Assembly (NCBI RefSeq): GCF_001431485.1
Contig: NZ_LDJM01000029.1
Coordinates: 1 to 64,000 of the forward strand
Reading direction: 5' to 3'
DNA from: Stenotrophomonas ginsengisoli
GTDB lineage: Bacteria; Pseudomonadota; Gammaproteobacteria; Xanthomonadales; Xanthomonadaceae
Length of the DNA: 64,000 nucleotides
Position numbers and translations under genes: made by a program. This document shows, one piece after another, positions 52,679-62,109 of the stretch. The notes under the pieces are model-generated. The model was not told the origin of the DNA and searched no databases. It saw nothing but the letters and a program-made list of their open reading frames with translations. Each line of letters starts with the position of its first letter. Positions within the stretch are counted from its first letter, which is position 1.

Positions 52679-53728
52679 TTATTGTTTGACCAGCTCGACC
52701 CGGCGGTTCTTTGCCTTGCCCTCGGCGCTGCTGTTGTCGGCCAGCGGGCGGCTGTCGCCAAAGCCCTCGGCACTGAGTCGGTCAGCGTCAATGCCGGCCG
52801 CCACCAGGGCGGCCACCACGCTGGCGGCGCGTTGCTGTGACAGCTGCAGGTTGTGTGCGCTGTTGCCGCTGTTGTCGGTATGGCCGTTGATGGCCAGGCG
52901 CAGTGCCGGGTCGGATGCCAGCAGCTGGCTGACCTGGGCGATCTGCGCCTGCGAAGCGGGCAGGATCTGCGCGCTGTCGGTGGCGAAGTTGACCTGGATG
53001 TCGACCTTGCCGGTTTGCGCCAGTGCCTGCTGCAGGGCATCGGTGGGCAGCAGGCTGGCGGTGATGGACACCGCCTGGCTCTCCACGATGGTCAAGCCAC
53101 CGGAGAAGCCTGATCCACCCAGGTAGACCCAGATTTCATGCTCGGGCCGGCGGATGACCCAAGTGCTGATGGTCTGGCCGAAGATGCCCGACAGCCCGGC
53201 GTTGTAGTTGACCAGGATCTGCCCGGGAGCCTGTTCGATTTCCTTGATGGCGGCTTCCGGCACCACCGAACGGGTGACCAGATGACCGCCTGCCTGGGCG
53301 ATCACGGCATCCAGGTTGGCCTGCAGTTCGAGCAGGGAGAAATCATCGGTCTTGGCCGGCGTATGCACATCGGCTGACCACACCTTGCCCTGTACCCATT
53401 GCAGGTGGTCACCGGTCCAGAACGGCAGACGATCAAAGCGCTTTTCCTGCAGTTTGCGTACCTGGTAGCCGCTGGGCAGCTGCAGGTAGGGGAAACTTCC
53501 CAGCGCTACTTCGCTGACGGACAGTGCGTTGATGTCAAACTCCGGCGTCATGGTCGCGGCAGCAGCGGGCTCCGGGCCTTGCGAGGCATTGTCGGCAGCG
53601 GCACGCTCTGCTGGCAGTGCGGCTGCCCCAGCCGTTGCGGTTTCGGGCTGCCCACCACCGCAGGCGCTGAGCAGGAGGACGGGAACAAGCAGGGCAGAGG
53701 CTGCCTTGATGGCGGAGTTCTTGTGCAC
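52679..53728 (-). CDS. OmpA-family outer-membrane lipoprotein
   Basis: 349 aa from GTG 53728, preceded by GAGGAAG. Lipobox LSAC, Cys23. An Ala-rich linker (25-65) is followed by a region of unknown fold (about 70-225) and a C-terminal OmpA peptidoglycan-binding domain: VNFATDSAQILPASQAQIAQV, INGHTDNSGNSAHNLQLSQQRAASV, ADRLSAEGFGDSRPLADN and KNRRVELVKQ, with the Asp and Arg that bind diaminopimelate. It anchors the outer membrane to peptidoglycan. It has its own terminator and lies just upstream of flp, which may be coincidental. Confidence 0.9.
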   Translation of the reverse strand: MHKNSAIKAASALLVPVLLLSACGGGQPETATAGAAALPAERAAADNASQGPEPAAAATMTPEFDINALSVSEVALGSFPYLQLPSGYQVRKLQEKRFDRLPFWTGDHLQWVQGKVWSADVHTPAKTDDFSLLELQANLDAVIAQAGGHLVTRSVVPEAAIKEIEQAPGQILVNYNAGLSGIFGQTISTWVIRRPEHEIWVYLGGSGFSGGLTIVESQAVSITASLLPTDALQQALAQTGKVDIQVNFATDSAQILPASQAQIAQVSQLLASDPALRLAINGHTDNSGNSAHNLQLSQQRAASVVAALVAAGIDADRLSAEGFGDSRPLADNSSAEGKAKNRRVELVKQ

Positions 53729-53856
53729 AGGGGGACTTCCTCGGGATGTGAGCCATGGCTGCCACAACGGCAAAGGGCGGCAGACGGCGGGGAATCGGCG
53801 CGCAATCATGGCCGCCAGCGGTATCACGCCAGCGGCCGATGAGTGATCAGGCAGGC

Positions 53857-54261
53857 TCAGAGCGCCTGCCGCAGGCGCTGGGCCAGGCCCTGGCAGGTGG
53901 CCTGGTCGGGCTTGAGCTGCTGCTGGTCGCGCACGACCTGCATGTGCTGGCTGCCCAGTACGAAGCCCTGGTCAAAGCGCTGGCCGGCACCGGCCTGGCC
54001 GCCGGCATCGCTCAAGGCCTGGCGCTTTTCGTGGTTGTAGAACACGGTCAGCGGTTGTTCGCCGGCACCGCACACGCGCATGTTGGCCACCAGGGCCGCG
54101 GTGACATAGCCCTGTTCGGCGAGCGCATCTTCGGGGACTTCGAAGCTGGCCGAATCCACCGGGGCGCTCGTATCCGGGTTGGCGTTCTGGGCGCTGGCGG
54201 TGCCGCCGGCGAGCAGGCCGGCCAACAGCAGCAGAGCGGTACGCAGGATCATGCTGTTCAT
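53857..54261 (-). CDS. Small secreted protein, unknown function
   Basis: 134 aa from ATG 54261 (ATG 54252 possible). Signal peptide RTALLLLAGLLAGGTASA, mature part acidic then basic, with two cysteines (MRVCGAGE and ATCQGLAQ) that may bond. No family recognised. It stands alone between the OmpA-family gene (129 bases away) and the terminator of the ABC operon. Confidence 0.68.
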   Translation of the reverse strand: MNSMILRTALLLLAGLLAGGTASAQNANPDTSAPVDSASFEVPEDALAEQGYVTAALVANMRVCGAGEQPLTVFYNHEKRQALSDAGGQAGAGQRFDQGFVLGSQHMQVVRDQQQLKPDQATCQGLAQRLRQAL

Positions 54262-54314
54262 TCCTTTGCAGAGCAGAAGCGGCAATGCCGCGGCGCTGGC
54301 GAGCATAACAACAG

Positions 54315-54349
54315 AAAAAAAGCCGGGGCCCTCGCAGGCCCCGGCTTTG
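54315..54349 (-). terminator. Terminator of the yadGH-type ABC operon
   Basis: A 10-bp GC stem (54321-54330 AGCCGGGGCC with 54337-54346) and six-base loop; on the minus strand it is followed by TTTTTT. It lies about 25 bases past the permease stop codon. Confidence 0.88.
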
Positions 54350-54374
54350 CTTTCACTCTGTGACCCAGCTCACG

Positions 54375-55163
54375 TCAGCTGCGCATGCCGGTACCGCGGC
54401 CCAGCAGCCACAGCGAGACCGAGGCCAGGGCGGCGATGAAGGCCAGCATCAGCGCATAGGCCACCCACAGCGGCACGTCCGAGGTGCCCAGCAGGCCGTA
54501 ACGGAAGGCATTGACCATGTAGAAGATCGGGTTGGCGTGGGTGGCGGCCTGGGCCCAGCCCGGCAGCAGGGTGATCGAGTAGAACACGCCGCCGAAGTAG
54601 GTCAGCGGGGTCAGGATGAAGGTCGGCACGATGGCGATGTCATCGAACTTCTTGGCATACACCGCATTGAGGAAGCCGGCCAGGGCGAAGATGGTGGCAC
54701 CCAGCAGCACCGTGGACAGGGTGATCAGCGGGTGGGCCACACGCACATCGGTGAACAGACACGCGATGACCATGACAATGCCGCCGACCATCAGCCCGCG
54801 CAGCACCGCACCGGCCACATAGCCGGCCAGGATCACCCAGTTGGGCATCGGGCTGACCAGCAGCTCCTCGATGTGGCGGCCGAACTTGGCGCCGAAGAAG
54901 GAGGAGGCGATGTTGCCGTAGCTGTTCTGGATCACGCTCATCATCACCAGGCCGGGGACGATGAACTCCATGTACGAGTAGCCGCCCATCTCACCGATGC
55001 GGCTGCCGATCAGGCCACCGAAGATCAGGAAGTACAGGGTCATGGTGATGGCCGGCGGCACCAGGGTCTGGCCCCAGATGCGCAGGATGCGGTTGACCTC
55101 GCGGCGGATGATGGTGCCCAGCGCGACCAGGTTGGCGCGGCCGGTGGAAACGGTGGTGGTCAT
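54375..55163 (-). CDS. ABC-2 type exporter permease (YadH-like)
   Basis: 262 aa with six hydrophobic helices (about 32-52, 66-88, 110-140, 145-170, 180-198, 235-255), the ABC-2 pattern. Blocks PPAITMTLYFLIFGGLIGSRIG, EFIVPGLVMMSVIQNSYGNIASSFFGAKFGRHIEELLVSPM and PTFILTPLTYFGGVFYSI are typical of YadH. It forms the membrane part of an exporter with the ATPase gene just upstream, four bases away. Substrate unknown; possibly a lipid or envelope component. Confidence 0.92.
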   Translation of the reverse strand: MTTTVSTGRANLVALGTIIRREVNRILRIWGQTLVPPAITMTLYFLIFGGLIGSRIGEMGGYSYMEFIVPGLVMMSVIQNSYGNIASSFFGAKFGRHIEELLVSPMPNWVILAGYVAGAVLRGLMVGGIVMVIACLFTDVRVAHPLITLSTVLLGATIFALAGFLNAVYAKKFDDIAIVPTFILTPLTYFGGVFYSITLLPGWAQAATHANPIFYMVNAFRYGLLGTSDVPLWVAYALMLAFIAALASVSLWLLGRGTGMRS

Positions 55164-55167
55164 CGGG

Positions 55168-56115
55168 TCAATCCTTCTTGCCGGTCAGGCGCACGAACAG
55201 TTCTTCCAGGCGGTTGGAGCGGGTCCGCATCGAGCGCACCTGCACCCCGGCCTGGCCCAGGGCGGTGAACACGCCGACCAGGTCCATGGCGCGAGGCTTG
55301 TCCAATTCCAGGGTGTGGGCATTGCGCACCACCAGGCTGGCGCCCTCGATCAGCGGCAGGTCGGCCGGCAGATCGCCGTCGGTGTCGAGCACGAAGCCTT
55401 CCACGTCCAGGGTGGCCAGCAGCTCGCGCATCGGCGCCTGCTGCACGATCTGGCCGCGGTCGATGATGGCCACGTTGCGGCACAGCTGTTCGGCTTCTTC
55501 CAGGTAATGGGTGGTCAGGATGATGGTGGTGCCATCGCGGTTGATCTGCTCCAGCACCCGCCACATGTCGCGGCGGATCTCGATGTCCACACCGGCGGTG
55601 GGTTCATCCAGGATCAGCAGCTGCGGCCGGGTCATCATCGCGCGGGCAATCATCAGCCGGCGCTTCATGCCGCCGGACAGCGTGCGGCTGATCATGTGCG
55701 CCTTTTCCCACAGGTGGGCGCGCTTGAGCTCTTCCTCGGCGCGGACCAGGGCAGTGGCGCGGTCAATGCCATAGAAGCCGGCGTAATTGACCAGGATGTC
55801 GATCGGCTTTTCAAACAGGTTGAAGTTGATTTCCTGCGGCACCAGGCCGACCAGACGCATGGCCGCACCGCGCTGCTGCTGCAGGTCCACCCCGAACACT
55901 TCCACCGAACCTTCGCTCAGGTTCACCAGCGAGGAGATGATGCCGATCATGGTCGACTTGCCGGCACCGTTGGGGCCGAGCAGGGCGAAGAAATCACCCG
56001 GGGCGACTTCCAGGTCGATGCCCTTCAGGGCCTGGACGCCGTTGTCGTAGCGCTTGGTCAGCCCGCGTACGCGCAGGGCAGGAGAATCAGGGGAAGCGGC
56101 AGCAGTGGCAGACAC
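55168..56115 (-). CDS. ABC transporter ATP-binding protein (YadG-like)
   Basis: 315 aa. Walker A LLGPNGAGKST, Q-loop LVPQEINFN, signature RTLSGGMKRRLMIARAMMTRPQLLILDEPTAGVD with Walker B, and H-loop ILTTHYLEEAEQL. A C-terminal accessory part (about 235-315) is usual in this drug-ABC (DRA) group. Starts at ATG 56115 in front of a tract rich in A/T and is the first gene of the two-gene exporter operon. Divergent from the reductase gene. Confidence 0.94.
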   Translation of the reverse strand: MSATAAASPDSPALRVRGLTKRYDNGVQALKGIDLEVAPGDFFALLGPNGAGKSTMIGIISSLVNLSEGSVEVFGVDLQQQRGAAMRLVGLVPQEINFNLFEKPIDILVNYAGFYGIDRATALVRAEEELKRAHLWEKAHMISRTLSGGMKRRLMIARAMMTRPQLLILDEPTAGVDIEIRRDMWRVLEQINRDGTTIILTTHYLEEAEQLCRNVAIIDRGQIVQQAPMRELLATLDVEGFVLDTDGDLPADLPLIEGASLVVRNAHTLELDKPRAMDLVGVFTALGQAGVQVRSMRTRSNRLEELFVRLTGKKD

Positions 56116-56214
56116 CGGGAAGCCTTTGGCCCTTGGGGCCGGAAGCGGTCAAATCGGCGGCTATTATAGGTGGCCTTGCCGGCAGGGCCGGTGTCACACA
56201 GTGTTCTGTTTGCC

Positions 56215-56958
56215 GTGTCGCCAGCCTTTGACATCCTCCTGACCGGGCGCGAGCAGCTTGCCCCGAACCTGTTGATCCTGCGTTTTGCCCGTGCCGATGG
56301 CCAGCCGTTGCTGCACCAGCCCGGGCAGTTCATCCAGCTCAACCTGGTCGATGCCCAGGGCAATGCCCAGCGCCGCAGCTATTCGCTGTCCAGCCGCAGT
56401 GACCGCCCCTTGAGCGACCACCAGTTCGAGCTGGCCATCAGCCTGGTGCCCGGTGGGCTGGCTGCCGGCCAGCTGGCCAGTGCCCTGCCGGGCAGCGTGT
56501 TTTCGGCCAGCGGGCCGCTGGGGCGGTTTGTGCTGCCGGCCAGCGATCGCAATGGCCGCTACCTGCTGCTGGCCACCGGCACCGGGGTGTCGCCCTACCG
56601 CGGCATGCTGCCGCAGCTGATGGCGCGGATGCAGGACGGGGTGCAGGTGGTGCTGCTGCATGGCGCGCGCAGCGCCGCCGAGCTGCTGTATGTCGACGAA
56701 TTCGTGCAGCTGGCCGCGCAGCAGCCCCGTTTCCGCTACCTGCCATGCCTGTCGCGGCAATGGCCGGTGGACCTGCCCGGGGCGGTGCAGGGCCATGTGC
56801 AGCAGCAGCTGGCCACGCTGGCGCCGGACCCGGGCAATGACATCGCCTACCTGTGCGGCAACCCGGGCATGGTCGATGCCGGTTTTGCCGCCCTGCGCGA
56901 AGCCGGTTTCGGCATGCCGCGGCTGCGCCGCGAGAAGTACCTCAGCCTGTCGGCCTGA
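56215..56958 (+). CDS. FAD-dependent ferredoxin/flavodoxin-NADP reductase-like protein
   Basis: 247 aa from GTG 56215; GTGs at 56170 and 56191 would lengthen the N-terminus, which lacks conserved features. FAD-binding GQFIQLNLVDAQGNAQRRSYSLSS carries the RxYS motif. The nucleotide-binding side is LLATGTGVSPYRGMLPQL, VVLLHGARSAAELLY and YLCGNPGMVDAGF. It should transfer electrons between NAD(P)H and a small redox protein. Substrate protein not given in the window. A terminator of the convergent receptor gene follows it. Confidence 0.85.
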   Translation: MSPAFDILLTGREQLAPNLLILRFARADGQPLLHQPGQFIQLNLVDAQGNAQRRSYSLSSRSDRPLSDHQFELAISLVPGGLAAGQLASALPGSVFSASGPLGRFVLPASDRNGRYLLLATGTGVSPYRGMLPQLMARMQDGVQVVLLHGARSAAELLYVDEFVQLAAQQPRFRYLPCLSRQWPVDLPGAVQGHVQQQLATLAPDPGNDIAYLCGNPGMVDAGFAALREAGFGMPRLRREKYLSLSA

Positions 56959-57000
56959 GCAGGTGCGCCGCCGGGGGCGCAGCGATACCAGCACACAACG

Positions 57001-57028
57001 AAAAACCGCCCCGGGGTACGGGGCGGTT
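57001..57028 (-). terminator. Terminator of the TonB-dependent receptor gene
   Basis: Stem AACCGCCCCG (57004-57013) with CGGGGCGGTT (57019-57028); on the minus strand it is followed by TTTTTC. It lies about 50 bases beyond the receptor's stop codon. Confidence 0.85.
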
Positions 57029-57075
57029 GATCGCCGGCGGCCAATCCTGCCCGGCCGCCGTGTCTCAGTGCGGGA

Positions 57076-60039
57076 TCAGAAGGTCCAGTTCCAGCTCAGG
57101 CTGTAGCTGCGGCCCACCACGTCATACACGGTGTTGTTGGCATAGATGCCCGGCTCGCCGAAGCCCATGTACGGCGGCAGGGTATCGCCCAGGTTCTGTA
57201 CTGCCAGGTTCAGGGTCTGGCCCTTGCCCAGGCGGTAGCGCAGCGACAGGTCGTAGTAGGTGCGCGAAGGCACGTCATTGTTGTCGTACTGCTCGGCCGA
57301 GGTGGCGTTGACATCGGCCTTGCCCGCCCCGTGGTGGCGGGTGTTCAGGGCGATGCCCCAGTTTTCCAGGTCGTAGCTGGTGGCCAGGGTGGCGCGGAAG
57401 TGCGGGTTGGTATAGCTGCCATCACTGACCACGTTGCCAGATGCAATGCCCGGGGTGGTCTCGGTGACGTTGTCACGCAGCCAGGTACCGGTGAAGCGCA
57501 GGCCCAGGCGGCCCGGACCGATGTCCACGTGGTAGTTGGCGCCGACATCGATGCCACGGGCGTACAGGCGCGAGACATTGGCCTGCTGCGCCTTGACCCA
57601 CAGCGGGGCGCCGGCCGGCAGAGTGATGCCGTGCTCGCTGGTGGGCACATCCGGGGTCTGGTTGCGGCCGTGCGCGGCACAGTACGGGTTGTTGATGCTG
57701 GGCAGGTCCACGCACAGGCGCAGGATGTTGGTGTAGGAGATCTGGGTGATCACATCGGTGATGTCGATGTCCCAGTAATCCACGGTCAGGTCGAAGTTGC
57801 GCAGGAACGAGGGCTGCCAGACAAAGCCGATGGTCAGGCTGTCGGAGGTTTCCGGGGCCAGGTCGGGGTTGCCGCCGGTGGTGATGTGCGGGCCGGTCTT
57901 GATGTCCGGCAGCGGCGTGGTCACGCCCAGGGCCAGGCAGTTGGCGGCGCGGGTCGGCGAGGCGTGGTAGTCACCGGCCTCGCACGGATCGGTGATCGAA
58001 CCGGTGGTGGTGCTGGTGAACACCGGCTCGTACAGCTCGCCGAAGTTGGGCGTACGTACGCTGCGCGAACGCACGCCGCGGATGGCCAGGCCTTCGATCG
58101 GTTCCCAGATCAGGCCGGCCTTCCAGGCATCGGTGGCCCCGACGGTGGTGTAGTCCGAATAGCGGTAGGCCAGCTCCAGGTCCACGCGGCGGGCAAAGGC
58201 CTTGTCGGCCAGCACCGGCACCAGCAGCTCGCCGAACACCTCGCCCACTTCATAGCCTTCGTCCAGCTGCGAGCGGGCACCCGGGCCGCCGCCGTAGACC
58301 AGCTCGCCGGACAGGGCCAGCGGGTCATCGCTGTTCTTCAGGGTTTCCTTGCGGTATTCGGCGCCGAGGGCAAAGCCGAGCGAGCCGGCCGGCAGGGTGA
58401 AGGCGGTGCCGCTGACTTCTGCCCCGGCCACCAGCTGGGTGGTGGTGCGGTGTTCGTCACGGTCATCGAGCACCCAGTCCAGCAGTTCGCGGCTGGGCTT
58501 TTCGGTGCTGAAGATGTTCAGCGGGATGCAGCCGGCCGCACGTGCGGCCTCGTCGCGGCAGACCGGCAGGCCATTGGCCCCGGTGGTGACATCACGCGCG
58601 GCCAGCCAGCGCGATTTCACCGGCACGTTGCCCTGCACCGCGTGGTCGGTGACCTCGCCGTACTGGGCAAACACGTTCCAGCCGACGTAATCGCTGAAGC
58701 GGCCGCCCAGTTCGCTGCCCACGGTCAGGGTCTTGCGGTGGTGCTCTTCGCTGCGCACCGGGAAGTTGCCGTAGGTACGGTCGATGCTCAGCGCGCTAAG
58801 GCCCTTGTCCAGCATCAACTGGCGGATCGAATCGGGCAGGAATGGGTTGTCCAGGTAGGCCTTGGCACTGCCCACGCCCATGAAGGTGGTGCGGGTGTCG
58901 TCGCGGTAATAGGTACCGGCACCGTCGTAATTGCTGCGCGCGTAGTTGAACCAGGCGCCGTAGTAGAGGTTGTCGTTGATGTCGAAATCGACCCGGCCCA
59001 TCACCGAGGTGGATTCGTTGCCGCCCAGCAGCTGGTGCATGTCGGTCAGGTTGCGGCCATCGCCGCCACTGCCCAGCGAGAACTGCGAGGGTGCCTTGTC
59101 CAGGTAGATGTCATACACCATCGGGCGGATGCTGCCGCCGTCGGTGAGCATGTAGCGGGTCTTCTCGTCGGCCAGCCAGAAGTTGGGCTCGTAGGCGTAG
59201 TAATGCTGGCGGTAGTTCCAGACGTGGGCACGGTCGGGGATGCCGTCGGCCGCGCCGGTGTTGGCCGGGTTGGGCAGGGTCATCGGCTGGTCACGCCAGT
59301 CGAAGCGGTCGCCACGGTACAGCGCATCATTCTGCGCATAGGTCGCGCCGAGGCTGACCCGGCCGCGGCCTTCGGCAAACTTGAAGCCGGTGGCGGCAGA
59401 CAGGGTGTGGTGCTGGGCATCGCCACGCTCGGACAGGCCGGCGCTGGCCGACAGCGTGGTCTGTTCGATGTCCTTCTTGGTGATGATGTTGACCGCGCCG
59501 GTAACCGCGTCGGCACCGTACACCGCCGCCGCGCCGCCGGTGACCACTTCCACCCGCTCGATCATGCCCAGCGGGATGGTGCTGATGTCCACCGCCGAGG
59601 AGCGCGCCGAGGCCGAGACGCGGCGCTTGCCGTCGATCAGGGTCAGGGTGCGGTTGGTGCCCATGTTGCGCAGGTTGATCGAGGCGATGCCCGAATCCCA
59701 GCCGGACGGGCCGCTGGCCAGGCTGGTGCCCACGCCGATGGCCGGGTTCTGGGCCAGGGCGCTGTAGGCATCGGTGGCACCGAAACGCAGGGCTTCGTCC
59801 ATGCGCACCACGCTGATCGGCATCGGCGTGACCAACTCCGGGCGGGCAATGCGCGAACCGGTGACAACCACGCTGTCCAGGGTGGCGGCATCACTGCCGG
59901 CATCGGCGGCAACGGCTTGCGCGGCAGAGGTGGCCGGGGCCGGGGCAACATCCGTGGTGGCTTGGGCCTGTGCGGCGGGCGACAGGCAGAACAGGGCCAC
60001 GGCAATGCCGGCAGCCAACGGGCAAACTTCAGAGCGCAA
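57076..60039 (-). CDS. TonB-dependent outer-membrane receptor
   Basis: 987 aa from a TTG at 60039, with a GAGG site eight bases upstream; no in-frame ATG nearby. Signal peptide (PLAAGIAVALFCLSPAAQAQ), then plug domain: LDSVVVTGSRIARPELVTPMPISVV, NLRNMGTNRTLTLIDGKRRV, IERVEVVTGGAAAVYGADAVTGAVNIITKK. The beta-barrel ends in the signature SLSWNWTF. These receptors import siderophores, cobalamin or sugars; xanthomonads have many. The ligand is not evident and no neighbouring uptake gene helps. Upstream bases 60040-60184 probably hold the promoter. Confidence 0.94.
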   Translation of the reverse strand: MRSEVCPLAAGIAVALFCLSPAAQAQATTDVAPAPATSAAQAVAADAGSDAATLDSVVVTGSRIARPELVTPMPISVVRMDEALRFGATDAYSALAQNPAIGVGTSLASGPSGWDSGIASINLRNMGTNRTLTLIDGKRRVSASARSSAVDISTIPLGMIERVEVVTGGAAAVYGADAVTGAVNIITKKDIEQTTLSASAGLSERGDAQHHTLSAATGFKFAEGRGRVSLGATYAQNDALYRGDRFDWRDQPMTLPNPANTGAADGIPDRAHVWNYRQHYYAYEPNFWLADEKTRYMLTDGGSIRPMVYDIYLDKAPSQFSLGSGGDGRNLTDMHQLLGGNESTSVMGRVDFDINDNLYYGAWFNYARSNYDGAGTYYRDDTRTTFMGVGSAKAYLDNPFLPDSIRQLMLDKGLSALSIDRTYGNFPVRSEEHHRKTLTVGSELGGRFSDYVGWNVFAQYGEVTDHAVQGNVPVKSRWLAARDVTTGANGLPVCRDEAARAAGCIPLNIFSTEKPSRELLDWVLDDRDEHRTTTQLVAGAEVSGTAFTLPAGSLGFALGAEYRKETLKNSDDPLALSGELVYGGGPGARSQLDEGYEVGEVFGELLVPVLADKAFARRVDLELAYRYSDYTTVGATDAWKAGLIWEPIEGLAIRGVRSRSVRTPNFGELYEPVFTSTTTGSITDPCEAGDYHASPTRAANCLALGVTTPLPDIKTGPHITTGGNPDLAPETSDSLTIGFVWQPSFLRNFDLTVDYWDIDITDVITQISYTNILRLCVDLPSINNPYCAAHGRNQTPDVPTSEHGITLPAGAPLWVKAQQANVSRLYARGIDVGANYHVDIGPGRLGLRFTGTWLRDNVTETTPGIASGNVVSDGSYTNPHFRATLATSYDLENWGIALNTRHHGAGKADVNATSAEQYDNNDVPSRTYYDLSLRYRLGKGQTLNLAVQNLGDTLPPYMGFGEPGIYANNTVYDVVGRSYSLSWNWTF

Positions 60040-60184
60040 GACATCTACCTCGCAAAAAGGGTGGCAAACATTAACAGTGTGAAAAGCAAATGCAGATTTC
60101 GGGTTTCATTTTCCGTTCAAGGAAAATGTTGATGGAACGCGCGCATTTACGGGCTTTTAACAACTAATCGGGGGTGGTTTGGGG

Positions 60185-61573
60185 TTATTGCTGGCCCAGC
60201 TGCAGGGCCGGCTGGCGCGCGCTGGGCAGGTCCACGCCGAGGCGGGCGGCCAGGGTCGGGGCGATCTGGCGGATGTCGATCGTGCCCAGGTTGCGGCCGG
60301 GCTGGATGCCGGGGCCGGTGATGAAGAAGGCCGAGCTCATTTCCGGGTGGCTGTTGCGGTAGCCATGGGTGCCGGTGGTGCGTGCGGTGGGGGTCACCAC
60401 CGGCCCGGTCAGGGCGCCGCCCATGGCATGGCCACCGTGGGCATCGACCAGGAAACTGGCCTGGGGCAGGGCCCCGTCGGCGATGGCATCGTGCCCGTGC
60501 AGCACGATCTTGATGCCGTTGGCCGGGTCGGCGGCCAGCCGCGCCAGCAATTGTTCGACCCGGGCCAGGGTCTGGGTATCGTTGCGGTCCTTCAGCACCA
60601 CCGAGGCGCTGCCGCCGGAATTCCAGGCATAGGCCTGCCAGTCACGCACCTTCGGGCTGGGCGCATCAGCGTCATCCAGGCTGATCAGGCCGGCCTGGGC
60701 GAAGGCCGCATTGAGGTTGATCAGGTGGTTGACCGGGTGGAAGCCGTGGTCAGAGGCAATCACCACCGTGCCCTGCGGAAAGAGCTGGCGGTGGGCGCTG
60801 ACGATCTGCCCGACCAGGCCATCGACCTGTTCCAGCACCGGCAGCGAGTGGGCATTGAGCGGGCCGTGCTCGTGCTGGGCTCCGTCCAGTGCCACCAGGT
60901 GTACGGTGAGCAGCTGTGGCTTGCCCTGGGCCAGCATCTGCAATGCCACCGCCGTGGACTTGCCGTCCAGCTCCAGGCCGTCCTTGCCGGCGTGATAGCG
61001 ATGGCCGGTGTGCTGCTCCACCGATTGCAGGAAGCCGCGCGGGGTGGAGACGGCGCTCATCAGCTGGTAGTCGTACGGGCGCTTGTTGCGCCAGAACTCG
61101 GGCACGTTGTAGTCGATGGCCGGATGGCCCACCGACACCGGCCAGAGCACCGCGGCGGTGGTCATGCCCTTGGCCTTGGCCGCATCCCACAGGGTCGGTG
61201 CGGTGATCTGGCTGCCGTACCAGTTCCAGGCTCCGGCCTCCAGGCCCATCGGGTCGAACACGGTATTGGTGTAGATGCCGTGCTCCTGCGGCGAGCCACC
61301 GGTGACCAGGGCGGTGTGGTTGGGATACGTCACGGTCGGGGTGACATTGATCACGCGCTGGGCATAGGCGCCCTGGTCCAGGAAGCGGCGCAATACCGGT
61401 GCCTGCACGCCGTAACGCTCGGCCTGGGTGATGTAGTCCGGATGCAGGCCATCGATGGAAATCATCAACACGGCCGGGTCGGCCGGAGTACTGGCCTGGG
61501 CCAGCGGAACAAGCGTGGCCAGCATCAGGCTGGACAGGACGGTGAGGCACAGACGCGGGAGGAACGCAGACAT
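60185..61573 (-). CDS. Nucleotide pyrophosphatase/phosphodiesterase-type alkaline phosphatase family protein
   Basis: 462 aa from ATG 61573. Signal peptide PRLCLTVLSSLMLATLVPLAQA. Metal and catalytic residues of the NPP family: Asp41 (ISIDGLHPDYI), nucleophile Thr82 (TPTVTYPNHTALVTG), HLVALDGAQHEHGP, VIASDHGFHPV and GTHGYRNSHPEMSSAFFITGPGI. It should hydrolyse phosphodiester or pyrophosphate bonds in the periplasm. It is transcribed towards the TonB receptor gene in the same direction, but 145 bases before that gene's start, so they may be separate units. Confidence 0.92.
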   Translation of the reverse strand: MSAFLPRLCLTVLSSLMLATLVPLAQASTPADPAVLMISIDGLHPDYITQAERYGVQAPVLRRFLDQGAYAQRVINVTPTVTYPNHTALVTGGSPQEHGIYTNTVFDPMGLEAGAWNWYGSQITAPTLWDAAKAKGMTTAAVLWPVSVGHPAIDYNVPEFWRNKRPYDYQLMSAVSTPRGFLQSVEQHTGHRYHAGKDGLELDGKSTAVALQMLAQGKPQLLTVHLVALDGAQHEHGPLNAHSLPVLEQVDGLVGQIVSAHRQLFPQGTVVIASDHGFHPVNHLINLNAAFAQAGLISLDDADAPSPKVRDWQAYAWNSGGSASVVLKDRNDTQTLARVEQLLARLAADPANGIKIVLHGHDAIADGALPQASFLVDAHGGHAMGGALTGPVVTPTARTTGTHGYRNSHPEMSSAFFITGPGIQPGRNLGTIDIRQIAPTLAARLGVDLPSARQPALQLGQQ

Positions 61574-62109
61574 GCAAAGCAACCTTGAGGGGGGCAGTGG
61601 CGTGCCGCGCATATTCAGGTTGGCATGTTGCAGGGCGTTTGCAGGCAGGTTGCGGGCAGATGATGGGGATGGAGCGCCGCGCCTCGGCGCTGCGTGCGTG
61701 CCCCGGCAAGGGCGGGCGACCGGACCCATGAGGAGTGGCACAGGGAAGGGCGGCAGGCCGTGCGTAGGATGCACACGCGCCGATGCCGGCAGCGCGGCTG
61801 TCACCTGCATTGACGCCCTGTCGGGTATCGGTCACTGTCCATCGACAAACCCGATCGCCCGCCGCGCAACAGCGCCGGTTGCCCGGGCCGGAGGTCAGGA
61901 TTTGCCGCGGCAGGTGATCGCTGCTGTCCGCTGGCAGGCAAGCAACGGCGGTGTCTGTTGCCATGCGCTGGCCGGGCAATGGGATGTGGGCAGTTGGCGG
62001 ATGGATCTTTGGATGCCCGCCCTGATGCTGGCGCAATGGCAAGGCATCGGCTGCGATGCACGGCCACTGCCGGCACAGGCGGGAAAGCAACGCAGTAAGG
62101 AGAGCGTAG
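61574..62109. other. Divergent intergenic region, no gene recognised
   Basis: 536 bases between the NPP-type gene (-) and the TAP-like hydrolase gene (+). It should contain both promoters. I see no RNA gene, repeat or coding frame with signs of selection. A strong ribosome site AAGGAG (62097-62102) stands seven bases before the hydrolase ATG. A TTGACG hexamer at 61810-61815 lacks a good -10 partner. Confidence 0.5.

Noticed and set aside
57331..60132. 933-codon plus-strand frame opposite the TonB receptor
   Set aside because: Antisense to a receptor with signal peptide, plug and C-terminal signature; no independent support.
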